12,463 nucleotides of DNA from Chloroflexota bacterium (GCA_019242065.1 JAFAWJ010000840.1:1-12463); one strand, 5' to 3'. Counted from the first letter of the stretch, positions 1 through 9,244 are shown. Program-made: numbers and translations. Notes: generated from the letters alone by a model not told the origin.

Positions 1-677
1 CGCTGCCAGTGGAGACGATAGGGTCCGCCGCATTTTTCGTTGACGAAGCAGTGGCCAGCGACGTCGGTTGCCAGATGCGTCATCCAGCCAAGAGCAAAGG
101 CGCGCTGGGCGTCCGTCGTCGCGTTGGTCCACAGCTGATGGGCGAACTCGTAGGTTTTGCGGTAGTGGAACATGTCGCTCCAGAAAAACGTCTGCTCGTC
201 AAACCCCTGCGGCACGCCACTGGAGAGAAGACCGAAAATGTCGTACTGGCGGGTGATCAACACCAGCACGAAGTTGATCAGATACTGGATCGCTTCCCCG
301 AACATCGACGACAGCTCATCCGACAGGCCGCCGCTCAGGGAGCTGAACTCGTCGGACAGATTGTCGGCGATGGGGCCGAGAATGTCTTCGTAGGGACCGA
401 GAAAGTTGTCGTCCCACCAGGTGAACAGCTCGCGGATCAGGTTGGCTGCGCCCCAGAGCGCAGTGCCGGCTGGCGGCTTGAAGTCCGGCAGGAGAAAGAA
501 GATGTCCGGTCCAATTGCACCGAGGTAGAAGTACGCGGGATTTGCCGTAGCAATCGCCTGCAACTGAGCCGCGGTGAGGCCAGTGTCACTGGCGAGAATC
601 GCGCCCGCGTTGGCGTTCTTGTCCAGGTTGCCGATCGCCTGGCGCGCGGCATCCATGTGAATGTACCAGCCCGGCAT
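1..677 (-). CDS. Zinc-dependent phospholipase C-like protein (3' end beyond window)
   Basis: The minus-strand frame is open from an ATG at 677 to the left edge, giving 225 residues without a stop, so the C-terminus is missing. It resembles the zinc-dependent phospholipase C / S1-P1 nuclease-like fold (Pfam Zn_dep_PLPC type): a His near the N-terminus (WYIHMDAARQA, H7), a GPD motif in YLGAIGPDIFFLLPD (residues 51-65, D58), and the FALGWMTHLATDVAGH stretch (residues 194-209) with H201, D205 and H209 as likely metal ligands. The family hydrolyses phospholipid head groups or related phosphoesters. The substrate here is unknown. There is no clear signal peptide, although many relatives are exported. 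A hydrophobic stretch lies at about residues 128-147. A G-rich ribosome site (seven G at 682-688) lies just upstream and supports the start. It is the last visible gene of the four-gene minus-strand cluster, 99 bases after the membrane protein gene. Motif match is good; exact activity is uncertain. Confidence 0.75.
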   Translation of the reverse strand, partial: MPGWYIHMDAARQAIGNLDKNANAGAILASDTGLTAAQLQAIATANPAYFYLGAIGPDIFFLLPDFKPPAGTALWGAANLIRELFTWWDDNFLGPYEDILGPIADNLSDEFSSLSGGLSDELSSMFGEAIQYLINFVLVLITRQYDIFGLLSSGVPQGFDEQTFFWSDMFHYRKTYEFAHQLWTNATTDAQRAFALGWMTHLATDVAGHCFVNEKCGGPYRLHWQ

Positions 678-701
678 TCCACCCCCCCTTCCAGGCCGCC
701 A

Positions 702-741
702 CACTAGTCCAAATGCCGCGGACTGTCAATGCCGGCTAGTG
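702..741. repeat. Imperfect inverted repeat between membrane protein and PLC-like genes
   Basis: In the 99-base gap, CACTAG (702-707) pairs with CTAGTG (736-741), and AGTCC (706-710) pairs with GGACT (720-724). The two pairings overlap and give alternative small hairpins. No U-tract follows on the minus strand, so this is not an obvious terminator. It could slow transcription or protect the mRNA between the two genes, or be chance. The rest of the gap holds nothing else I recognise. Confidence 0.3.
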
Positions 742-776
742 AGTGGTTGGCGGTGCGCGCCAGATCCGACTGGGCC

Positions 777-1751
777 TTACGTCCCTGGCACCGCCGTGGT
801 CGTCGATGTGGTCGTCGTGGAACCGGGTCCACTTGTCGCTTGTTGCTTGTACTGCTGAATCGCTTGGATCAGCTCATGTGTCGGATTCGAACCCAGGCCC
901 ATGACCAGACCAGTCAGCGGCACGCCTGCGCTCCACACTACGGAGCCCGTGCCAAGCGTCAATGGCACGCCAAGCGCCAGGAACATGTCCAGGCGGAGTA
1001 CCAGGGCGATCGCGTAACCCAGGAGGCAACCGACCACCAGGCTGATCATCCGTCGCGGGGGATTGTCTTGAAACGTGGTCAGGAAGCTGTTGACATCGTT
1101 GGTCAGCGACGTGGCCAGGTCGATTCGGGAATCGAGGTGCTGCCCGAGGTCGGGATGCGCGATCAACACGCTATTTATACGGCTGGCCGACTCTGTGAGC
1201 AGATACTGGAGCTTTTGATCGTTGCCCAGCTTTGTGTTCCGTACCTCCATAGCGAGTGCAGTCAAGTTGCCTGAAAGAGCGCTGGTTGCTTGAAGCGCGG
1301 CATCTGCCTTGGCCTTCAACTCTGCCTCATTGCCGGCCAGCGTCTGAAGTTTCTGGCTCGCGTTGTTCAGATTCGTCACGTACGGGGTGACTAATGCCGC
1401 GAAGTTGGCCAGCCAGTCATTGATCTTGTCGTGCACAAGGTAGAATGGCCACCAGCCACCGGTCGTCGAGTCGACGACGCTCCAGAAGGCTTCGAGCACG
1501 CGCTCGATGACCACCGCGGCGCCGCCCACGATTGCCAGGACCGCGGTGCCGGTTGCGGCGGCGGTTGCAAGGTTCCCTGTGCTGGAGCCGGAGCCCGGCG
1601 GCGTCGGAGCCAGCACAAAGCCGCCCAACAGCACGCCAACGATGACGACAACGACCAGCAGCACGAAGCTCGTCTGCATCGGGAACTCGCGCCGCAACTC
1701 GACTACCGTCGGACCGGTGGGCGGAGTCGTGGCACTCGGAGAGGCGCTCAT
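777..1751 (-). CDS. Membrane protein with about four TM segments and a coiled-coil-like middle, unknown family
   Basis: The protein is 324 aa from the ATG at 1751. A TTG five codons upstream (1766) could start the same frame, but the ATG sits seven bases after GGGGGA and is preferred. Layout: a short Ser/Thr/Pro-rich N-terminus; a hydrophobic span at about 28-48 (SFVLLVVVVIVGVLLGGFVL); an Ala/Gly-rich span at about 63-87; a soluble Ala/Leu/Lys-rich helical part at about 125-225; two more hydrophobic spans at about 235-252 and 256-286; the motif GLGSNPTHELI at 285-295; and a Thr-rich tail. The spans suggest both ends of a helical middle are anchored in the cytoplasmic membrane. I do not recognise the family. 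From memory, similar G-x-G-S-x-P-x-H ends occur in small actinobacterial and phage-like membrane proteins. It lies between the MBL hydrolase and the PLC-like gene in the same direction. A membrane anchor, sensor or pore for its neighbours is inference only. Confidence 0.8.
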   Translation of the reverse strand: MSASPSATTPPTGPTVVELRREFPMQTSFVLLVVVVIVGVLLGGFVLAPTPPGSGSSTGNLATAAATGTAVLAIVGGAAVVIERVLEAFWSVVDSTTGGWWPFYLVHDKINDWLANFAALVTPYVTNLNNASQKLQTLAGNEAELKAKADAALQATSALSGNLTALAMEVRNTKLGNDQKLQYLLTESASRINSVLIAHPDLGQHLDSRIDLATSLTNDVNSFLTTFQDNPPRRMISLVVGCLLGYAIALVLRLDMFLALGVPLTLGTGSVVWSAGVPLTGLVMGLGSNPTHELIQAIQQYKQQATSGPGSTTTTSTTTAVPGT

Positions 1752-1758
1752 AGCGAAA

Positions 1759-1764
1759 TCCCCC
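1759..1764 (-). promoter_or_regulatory. Ribosome binding site choosing the ATG at 1751
   Basis: On the minus strand GGGGGA lies seven bases before the ATG at 1751. The alternative TTG at 1766 would place this site inside the coding sequence and has no equally good site of its own. A possible -10 (TATAGT, 1792-1797) overlaps the end of the upstream gene but has no convincing -35. Confidence 0.55.
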
Positions 1765-1792
1765 AACTGGTCAGGTCGCGAACAGCTTTCGA

Positions 1793-3082
1793 CTATAATT
1801 TGATTTCATAGTAGAGGTCGGTGGCAGCGTCTAACGGGGCGACCGCCGGGATTTCTTCGTCGGCCCGAACGACGCCAGCCCTGGCTTTGGTTTTAAGCGC
1901 ATCCAACAACTCCGGTAATGGCATGTTGTCCCAGTGCTTCTGGAGAGCCATCTGGTGATTGACAGGCACCATCGCGACGTCCAGCGAGGTCATCGTCTCC
2001 AGTCCGTGCTCCTTGAGCGTCGCGTTGAAGCTGCCGTGGTGCCCGACTTTGTACATGATGGTGCGCTTGAGCAGGTCCGGACCGGACACTGTTCCGTCAG
2101 CCACATTCCAGGTAAGGGATTGCCATGACTCCCAATTGCCAACCTGGGCATCACCTGGAAACAGCAGCACGTCGCCGTTCTCGAGTTCCAGGGCAAGTAC
2201 CAGGCAGGTGTTGTTGGTTGCGCTATCCAATTGCAGCGCGATCTGAAACGAATCCCCCAGCCACGCCGCGTCAATGCCACGCCAGGAATCAGCCCCCCAG
2301 TACATTCCTCCGAAGAACGTCATTTGCTGTGCAACTGCGACGGGGATCGTGTACAGCGCACTGAACGGAGCTTCTGGGGTATCCGCGGTGAGCACCGGAT
2401 CCAGATCGCCTTCCATAGCGGCAAATGCCCTTGCGTACGTCTCAGAGCTGCCGGACGGCAGGATCTTGCGGATGAGATGCGGATCGCGAGGAGGCCCCAT
2501 GACGTACAGCCGCACGTGTGGATCGTTCAGCTCCACCGGTGGATCATCCGGTCGACAGTACCGCACATTGGGCGAGAGTTTCCGTACACGGTCTAGAGCC
2601 GCCGCGGTCGTGTTCTCACCCTGTCCGTCACCGGCGAACTCGAGCAGCGAGCTCGTCGCCTGCGCCTTGTCAGTATCCCCGGCGAGCTGCAGACGCTCCA
2701 CCGCGAGACGCAAACTGGCCAGGGCCTGGTGACGTTCGCCTGCCAACTGCTTGGCGAGCTCGTCTGTCGGGTCTTCAGTCCATGCCAACCAGACGCTGTC
2801 GACGGTGATGCCTGTCCATTGGGCGGACGCCTGCAGAAACCCCGAAAGGTGGTCCCAGTGTTCGTGAGTGGCCAGCAGCAGGTGCAATTTGCCACCAGTG
2901 ACCGCCGCAACATCTGAGACCACCTTGGTCATCTCGGTTTGAGCATTCGCGGTTCCGAGGACGACTCCACAATCAATCAAGATGAAGTAGTTGGATCCAT
3001 CCGCACGCGGCAACGTGATCAGGAAGCAGTCGCCCAGTCCCTGGCGATACATTCGGATCTTCACTCTAAAATCAGCCGGCAC
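1793..3082 (-). CDS. Stand-alone ComEC-type metallo-beta-lactamase-fold hydrolase
   Basis: This 429-aa protein carries a metallo-beta-lactamase fold. The N-terminal YRQGLGDCFLITLP (12-25) and FILIDCG (33-39) match the start of ComEC/Rec2-like domains. The metal-binding HxHxDH motif is HEHWDH at 73-78. VLLFPGDA (305-312) supplies the bridging Asp (D311), and KVGHHGS (345-351) is the late motif typical of ComEC-like enzymes. Family members hydrolyse phosphodiester or other ester bonds, often in nucleic acids. The substrate here is unknown. No membrane span or signal peptide is seen, so unlike ComEC itself it is probably cytosolic. It is longer than a bare MBL domain because of an insert at about 100-290 between the metal motifs. 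The start is GTG, supported by an AAGGAG eight bases upstream. The gene begins 23 bases after the double-protease gene and is followed after 41 bases by the membrane protein, which suggests co-expression. Confidence 0.85.
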   Translation of the reverse strand: MPADFRVKIRMYRQGLGDCFLITLPRADGSNYFILIDCGVVLGTANAQTEMTKVVSDVAAVTGGKLHLLLATHEHWDHLSGFLQASAQWTGITVDSVWLAWTEDPTDELAKQLAGERHQALASLRLAVERLQLAGDTDKAQATSSLLEFAGDGQGENTTAAALDRVRKLSPNVRYCRPDDPPVELNDPHVRLYVMGPPRDPHLIRKILPSGSSETYARAFAAMEGDLDPVLTADTPEAPFSALYTIPVAVAQQMTFFGGMYWGADSWRGIDAAWLGDSFQIALQLDSATNNTCLVLALELENGDVLLFPGDAQVGNWESWQSLTWNVADGTVSGPDLLKRTIMYKVGHHGSFNATLKEHGLETMTSLDVAMVPVNHQMALQKHWDNMPLPELLDALKTKARAGVVRADEEIPAVAPLDAATDLYYEIKL

Positions 3083-3090
3083 TCGCTCAG

Positions 3091-3096
3091 CTCCTT
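3091..3096 (-). promoter_or_regulatory. Strong ribosome binding site for the MBL hydrolase GTG start
   Basis: AAGGAG (minus strand), eight bases before the GTG at 3082 and within the 23-base gap after the double-protease stop. It fixes the GTG as the start and suggests efficient translation from a shared mRNA. Confidence 0.65.
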
Positions 3097-3105
3097 CTGG
3101 ATTGT

Positions 3106-6100
3106 TCAGAATGCCCGGTGAAGGAGGGCAAATGGTTCGGCGTCGTCATCAGACCTGGTGAAGTAGCTCGCATGCAGTGGGTCTAACCTGAGCTGCGCGA
3201 AGGCTTGTTGTTTTTCGAACCGGACCTGCTGATCGACACGCTTGAGCACGGTGTAGCGCACTTGTTTCTGTCGAAGGTCGACTAGAAGCGTGCATCCGCC
3301 ACGAAATACTCCGCCGGGTCCAGTGTCGGGATGGAAGCTCTGCGTGATCTCGATGACCACGTCGGACTGCAACTGTCCGTCGGGTCCCACCCGTCGGCAC
3401 GGCCGAACTGAATGAACCTCGATCGGGTGGAGGGTGCCAGCCACGTTACCGATCTGACGCGCACCTGGAGCACGACTCAGCCCGAGCACGTCGAGCTCCT
3501 CGTCGGAGACCTGGGTCGAGTCGTGCAGCCACTGGTGCAGAAGAAAGGCATTGTGGCGGGATGACGTATACGCCTGTCTGCGATCGGACATCAGGTCCCA
3601 ATCGAGCGACAGTTGCTCGAGAACCCTGGCGGTGTTCCGCAGCGGCAGCGGCGGCGGCTCCCAGGCCAGACTATCGACGGACAATGACTTCACGTTCGCC
3701 GCGTAAATGCCACGAGAGCGGAAAGCGGAAACGAACGCGACACGGTACCCGCGCTGGTCTTCAGGCACGAGGTCGCGATCAGCGGTGATCAGCGCACGCA
3801 GATATTCGCCGAACGTAATGTCGACCGGCGGACAGTAGTCAAGTGCTCGAACGCAGATGTCCAGAACGTGTGCCGCCGCTTTGACAGCCTCGTCTGCCAG
3901 TCGCTCGACTAGATCCACGGAGATCGCCCCGCGTGGCAGAATCCCGCTGCCGCGCGTAGCTAGCCGGATGAGATCTGCTCCGCGGCTGCGATAGATCTGC
4001 AGGAATGCGTCGAAAACCGCGGCGACCAGCACAGAGCCGAGATCGTGCGGTTCCGTCGTGGATGTGTAGTCGGTCGTAGATGGCGTCTTGTGTGTGAAGT
4101 GGTTCGTGCTCTTGTCAAAGCTGCCGATCGCGTTTCGCAGGCCTGCGTACTTCCCGATCGCCTGCCCAAACTGTACCGCGAGCTCCACCAGCGTATTGTC
4201 CATACTGAGATCGCCACGCGTGGTATTGATGGCCTGCTTGAGCGCACCCGGAATTGAAAAGTGCTGAAATAGTGCGACAATGTCAGCAAATGCCTCATGG
4301 AAGGCCAGCACATCCGGGTTGGTGGGCTCCAGGAAGCGGCGGTGCAGGCCATCGAGGAGCGCGTGTGTCGACTCGTGCGCCACGATATCGGAGGACAGTG
4401 CTGTGAAAACGGTTCCGCCTGGCACGACGCTCGGCGCGTCGTCGGCAGACGCGAAGAAGTAGCCCATCAACAGCGCTCTTTGTGTCGGGCTGTAGTAGGC
4501 ATTCGCCGCGCGGAGTGCGTGAGGGTAAATCCGAAGCCGTTGGACGTACTGCTCCTGTGTATGGCCGTCAACTGTCACCAGTCGTGGTGACCAGAGGGCA
4601 CGCCGGCCTAATGCTCGTTCGAAGTGTTCGATGGTGCGCATGGCGACGGCGTACACCATCTGTTGTTGGAACTGTGGATTGCTCTCCTGCGGATTGAGCC
4701 CGTCAGCCACCAACAGGCTCGAATCGTTGAGATCGACCGGCGCATAGCAGCATTGGCTGGAGGGGTCCACATCGACGATCTCGAGGTATTCGCCCACAGG
4801 CCCCGGCTGGAGCCCATCTTCCCAAATCACGTCCAGCACCGCCTGGTTTATTCCCAGCGTCTCCAGTTGAGTGCCGAGCGACGGATCGTAGGCATACACC
4901 CGCAAACGCCGCCGCGTCGGCCGCGGCGGCTGAGGGCTGGTCGCATGCGCGAGGTGGAGTCGTTCGACGGCTGTGAGCGGTTGCACCGGTGATGGCACGG
5001 GCACAAGCGGCGGACGCGACGCGGCGCCAAGCGCAGTGCGCAATGTCTGTGACGCATTCGGATGCTCGATCAGGGCCTCCCTCAGTCGCTCCAGATCGTC
5101 CCTGGGCAGGCTGGCCGGATCGACACCCGGGTCGGGCAGAATTTGCTCGATCCGCGCCGATTGGGACAGCTGCAAAGCCTCTAGCTCGAGCATTTGCTGG
5201 CGGGTGTCCGTAGCGGCCAGGCCGACCCCAAGGAGAACGCGCAGGAAGGAGAACGACGCGGAATCAGGCGCCTCTGCCCGCAATTGCGACTCTGACGCCG
5301 GCTGCTGATTGAGGGCGTCATGCGTCCGTACCTCGCCACGACCGAGGCGCGTCTGATCGCTCGGGTGGGCACTGTCGAACAGTGCCTTGCGCACCGCCTC
5401 CACGCGCATCCAGGGCGCCGAGTATTGGTCGAGCTTGGACCTGTTCTGCTGAATCCATATGGCGGCCGCCGCGGCTATTTGTGGTGTAGCGCACGAGGTG
5501 CCGGCACCATTGAGATCGATCGTTTCATCGCATCCAAACCGAGCCCACGGTGCGTTGGGGGTATACGCGGCAAGCGCCGTTCGCATCTTGCTCGTGGGCC
5601 CGTAGTTGCCCGCCATGAGCCCCGAGGTCAGGTCCGCGTACGCCGTGTCGTTAGCCATGACGCCGCAAGCAGCGACAACTCGATTGAAACGCGCCGGAAA
5701 GACGATATTGCGCGTGGGCAAGTTGTCGATGTTGTTTCCAGCAGCGGTGACCACGAAGACGCCCGCCTCATACAGGGCGTTCACCGCATCGGCCCAGGTG
5801 GCCGAGGCGAGGCCGCCCATACTCATGGTGATCACGTCGACGCGCGTAGATGGATCCGCGCAGAGGTCGCGCACGTGCAGGAACGCGGACGCGATTGCAC
5901 TGTTGTGAAAAAGCACCACGCTGTTGGCAACGCGCAAAGGTACGACCTCGAGGAATGGCGCAGCGCCGATCGCCGCGAGGCCAGGCGTTGCTCTCCCCGC
6001 CAGGACCCCGATCGTCCCGGTGCCATGCCCCAGGTTTGCACCGATGCCGGTTGATTTGTCGCTGGCGTCGTCTGGTCTGTCGGAATCGACGAAATTGCGT

Positions 6101-6609
6101 TGGAGCGTGCGATTGAGGAACTCGGGTAGTGCGATGTGCGACGGGTCATAGCCCGTGTCACAGTGCGCCACTCTTGCCGCGCTGACACGGTCGACGCTGC
6201 CAAGTGCCGCCACGGCATCGGCGAATTGACCGTGCACGGCATCTTGAAACCACAGCGGTGCGGGCCCAGCCGGGAAGCGAGTGTCCTGTGGCGCGGCCAC
6301 CTCGCACGGCTGCGTAAGAGCGAGCCCGGCTTCGGCCGGTGGCCCGACTAGCCACGTTTGTGCCAGGTCTGGCTCGAGAAACTGGGGCGCCCCTCCCTGG
6401 ATCCCAAGTCCCTGGTCCAGCAGTTGATGACACATATCCCACACATGCAAATCCAACTCGGCGTCCGTGCTGGTAAGCAGGTGCCATGTCGGACCGCCAC
6501 TCTCGGGCACGCCCTGGAAAAGCGGTTGAGCAGACAAGGGCAGACGAGTCCCCGCGATGAGCAGCGTCGCTTGAGGCAAGGCAGCGCGTGTCTTGACCAG
6601 AATCCGCAC
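3106..6609 (-). CDS. Double protease: S8 subtilisin-like domain fused to thermolysin-like HExxH metallopeptidase
   Basis: The protein has 1167 aa. The first 130 residues have no recognised domain and could act as a prodomain or adaptor. An S8 serine protease domain follows at about 140-430, with all catalytic parts: Asp151 in CDTGYD, His195 in GHGTGTIGVLAG, oxyanion Asn292 in TAAGNN, and Ser372 in GTSCATP. After a helical, Pro-rich linker (about 440-565) comes a gluzincin-type metallopeptidase at about 570-960. Its zinc motif is HESTH (745-749), the third ligand is Glu772 in FHEAFADI, and a thermolysin-like late His is H855 in EPHDLGSV. The last 200 residues are unassigned, with an OB/beta-like Val-rich stretch at about 1060-1125. 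No signal peptide or TM segment is seen, which is unusual because most S8 and M4 enzymes are secreted. The start is GTG with GGGGGGA just upstream. It is the first gene of the minus-strand cluster. Both active sites look intact. Targets are unknown. Confidence 0.85.
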   Translation of the reverse strand: MRILVKTRAALPQATLLIAGTRLPLSAQPLFQGVPESGGPTWHLLTSTDAELDLHVWDMCHQLLDQGLGIQGGAPQFLEPDLAQTWLVGPPAEAGLALTQPCEVAAPQDTRFPAGPAPLWFQDAVHGQFADAVAALGSVDRVSAARVAHCDTGYDPSHIALPEFLNRTLQRNFVDSDRPDDASDKSTGIGANLGHGTGTIGVLAGRATPGLAAIGAAPFLEVVPLRVANSVVLFHNSAIASAFLHVRDLCADPSTRVDVITMSMGGLASATWADAVNALYEAGVFVVTAAGNNIDNLPTRNIVFPARFNRVVAACGVMANDTAYADLTSGLMAGNYGPTSKMRTALAAYTPNAPWARFGCDETIDLNGAGTSCATPQIAAAAAIWIQQNRSKLDQYSAPWMRVEAVRKALFDSAHPSDQTRLGRGEVRTHDALNQQPASESQLRAEAPDSASFSFLRVLLGVGLAATDTRQQMLELEALQLSQSARIEQILPDPGVDPASLPRDDLERLREALIEHPNASQTLRTALGAASRPPLVPVPSPVQPLTAVERLHLAHATSPQPPRPTRRRLRVYAYDPSLGTQLETLGINQAVLDVIWEDGLQPGPVGEYLEIVDVDPSSQCCYAPVDLNDSSLLVADGLNPQESNPQFQQQMVYAVAMRTIEHFERALGRRALWSPRLVTVDGHTQEQYVQRLRIYPHALRAANAYYSPTQRALLMGYFFASADDAPSVVPGGTVFTALSSDIVAHESTHALLDGLHRRFLEPTNPDVLAFHEAFADIVALFQHFSIPGALKQAINTTRGDLSMDNTLVELAVQFGQAIGKYAGLRNAIGSFDKSTNHFTHKTPSTTDYTSTTEPHDLGSVLVAAVFDAFLQIYRSRGADLIRLATRGSGILPRGAISVDLVERLADEAVKAAAHVLDICVRALDYCPPVDITFGEYLRALITADRDLVPEDQRGYRVAFVSAFRSRGIYAANVKSLSVDSLAWEPPPLPLRNTARVLEQLSLDWDLMSDRRQAYTSSRHNAFLLHQWLHDSTQVSDEELDVLGLSRAPGARQIGNVAGTLHPIEVHSVRPCRRVGPDGQLQSDVVIEITQSFHPDTGPGGVFRGGCTLLVDLRQKQVRYTVLKRVDQQVRFEKQQAFAQLRLDPLHASYFTRSDDDAEPFALLHRAF

Positions 6610-6638
6610 AGTGGTCCCCCCGGAGCTGCGATTCGCAC

Positions 6639-6644
6639 ATCCTA
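6639..6644 (-). promoter_or_regulatory. Possible -10 element for the double-protease operon
   Basis: TAGGAT on the minus strand lies about 30 bases before the GTG at 6609. A TTGACT occurs further upstream, but the spacing (26 bases) is too long for a standard sigma70 pair, so the promoter is weakly supported. The 158-base gap between the divergent protease and NifU-like genes is the natural place for the operon promoter. Confidence 0.2.
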
Positions 6645-6715
6645 GCGCATGCAGCCTCCGAGCACATCCGAGTCAATCCGGCATCGCTGAGTCCGGCTTT
6701 GTTCTGGAAAGTCGA

Positions 6716-6743
6716 TTGAGTAAGGGCGCCGCTTGGGTATAAA
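6716..6743 (+). promoter_or_regulatory. Sigma70-type promoter of the NifU-like gene
   Basis: TTGAGT (6716-6721) and TATAAA (6738-6743) are separated by 16 bases. They match the -35 consensus at four of six positions and the -10 at five of six. Transcription would begin near 6750, leaving a short leader of about 18 bases that contains AAGG (6751-6754) before the ATG at 6768. Confidence 0.5.
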
Positions 6744-6767
6744 AACCTGTAAGGCACACCGACCCGC

Positions 6768-7112
6768 ATGACGTCCGACCCGATGCTGCAGAAGATTGTT
6801 GACGCGCTCGAAGAAATTCGCGCCGAAGAGTTCGACTACGAGATCCTGCAGGCCGCGGCCGACGTCATGGGCGAAGACGTGGTCACCAGCTGGCGCCCAT
6901 CGCTGGCCTACCTGCCGCCCGAGCAGCGCGATGGCGAGTACCACGTCACCGTGTATGCCCAGGGTGCGTGCGAATCGTGTCCGATCAAACAGTCACACGT
7001 CGGCAGCATCGAGCCCAAGGTCCGTGCCCTGGTCGGCGCCGACAACGTGTTCGTCCACGACTACTTCGACTGGTTCGACTGGGGCACCACCCCGTCAGTC
7101 GGCGACGGCTGA
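6768..7112 (+). CDS. Small NifU-like CxxC protein
   Basis: This 114-aa protein has the segment YAQGACESCPIKQSHVGSIE (63-82), close to the iron-sulfur scaffold motif of NifU C-terminal domains (GAC-x-x-CP followed by a helix). Cys68 and Cys71 are the likely cluster ligands. NifU-like proteins assemble or carry Fe-S clusters and hand them to target enzymes. The N-terminal helix (residues 6-20) fits the family, but the middle (20-60) diverges and the usual Gly/Asp-rich strand before it is not clear. The end is rich in aromatic and acidic residues (DYFDWFDW, 98-105), which is unusual. It stands alone on the plus strand, diverging from the protease operon and converging on dnaK. A Rieske Fe-S enzyme lies 4.6 kb away, but no link is shown. 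It could instead be an unrelated thioredoxin-like or zinc-binding CxxC protein. Confidence 0.6.
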   Translation: MTSDPMLQKIVDALEEIRAEEFDYEILQAAADVMGEDVVTSWRPSLAYLPPEQRDGEYHVTVYAQGACESCPIKQSHVGSIEPKVRALVGADNVFVHDYFDWFDWGTTPSVGDG

Positions 7113-7115
7113 GCC

Positions 7116-7141
7116 AAAAACGTCGGCCAGTCATGCCGACG
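7116..7141 (-). terminator. Second intrinsic terminator for leftward (dnaK) transcription
   Basis: CGTCGGC (7121-7127) and GCCGACG (7135-7141) form a perfect 7-bp stem with a 7-base loop. On the minus strand the stem is followed by TTTTT (7116-7120). It would catch dnaK read-through before it runs antisense into the NifU-like gene. Confidence 0.6.
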
Positions 7142-7165
7142 CCGCCACATTCTGTTGCGCAAGTG

Positions 7166-7193
7166 ATGGCGGCCAGTATTTACCGGCCGCCAT
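7166..7193. repeat. Hairpin repeat copy A (ATGGCGGCC stem)
   Basis: ATGGCGGCC (7166-7174) pairs perfectly with GGCCGCCAT (7185-7193) across a 10-base loop. It is nearly identical to copy B at 7213-7239: same stem, loop starting AGT and ending CC in both. No U-tract follows on either strand, so by itself it is a poor terminator. It may come from duplication of copy B or belong to a REP-like family. Confidence 0.7.
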
Positions 7194-7205
7194 ACGCTGT
7201 TTGCG

Positions 7206-7239
7206 AAAAAAAATGGCGGCCAGTGTTGCCGGCCGCCAT
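7206..7239 (-). terminator. Intrinsic terminator of dnaK (hairpin copy B)
   Basis: ATGGCGGCC (7213-7221) pairs with GGCCGCCAT (7231-7239) across a 9-base loop. On the minus strand the stem is followed by a run of T (7206-7212), a textbook rho-independent terminator just after the dnaK stop at 7262. Confidence 0.8.
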
Positions 7240-7256
7240 CGCGTTCGCGAATTTTT
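7239..7256 (+). terminator. Possible terminator for the NifU-like gene
   Basis: TCGCG (7239-7243) pairs with CGCGA (7246-7250) across a two-base loop and is followed by ATTTTT on the plus strand. The loop is tight, but copy B just upstream could act with it, giving a two-way terminator between the converging genes. Confidence 0.4.
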
Positions 7257-7261
7257 AGGGC

Positions 7262-9166
<1,905 letters not shown>

Positions 9167-9244
9167 CGTCCTCTCTACCTAGCCTTTCTTCGTTCGCCGT
9201 GGGCGGGCGCAACCGTGGATGTGAAATGGGATGTAAGCATGTGA

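Noticed and set aside
9..707. A 232-aa plus-strand frame at the left edge
   Set aside because: The minus-strand frame encodes clear phospholipase C-like motifs with a good ribosome site. The plus-strand product shows no domain and looks like a shadow.
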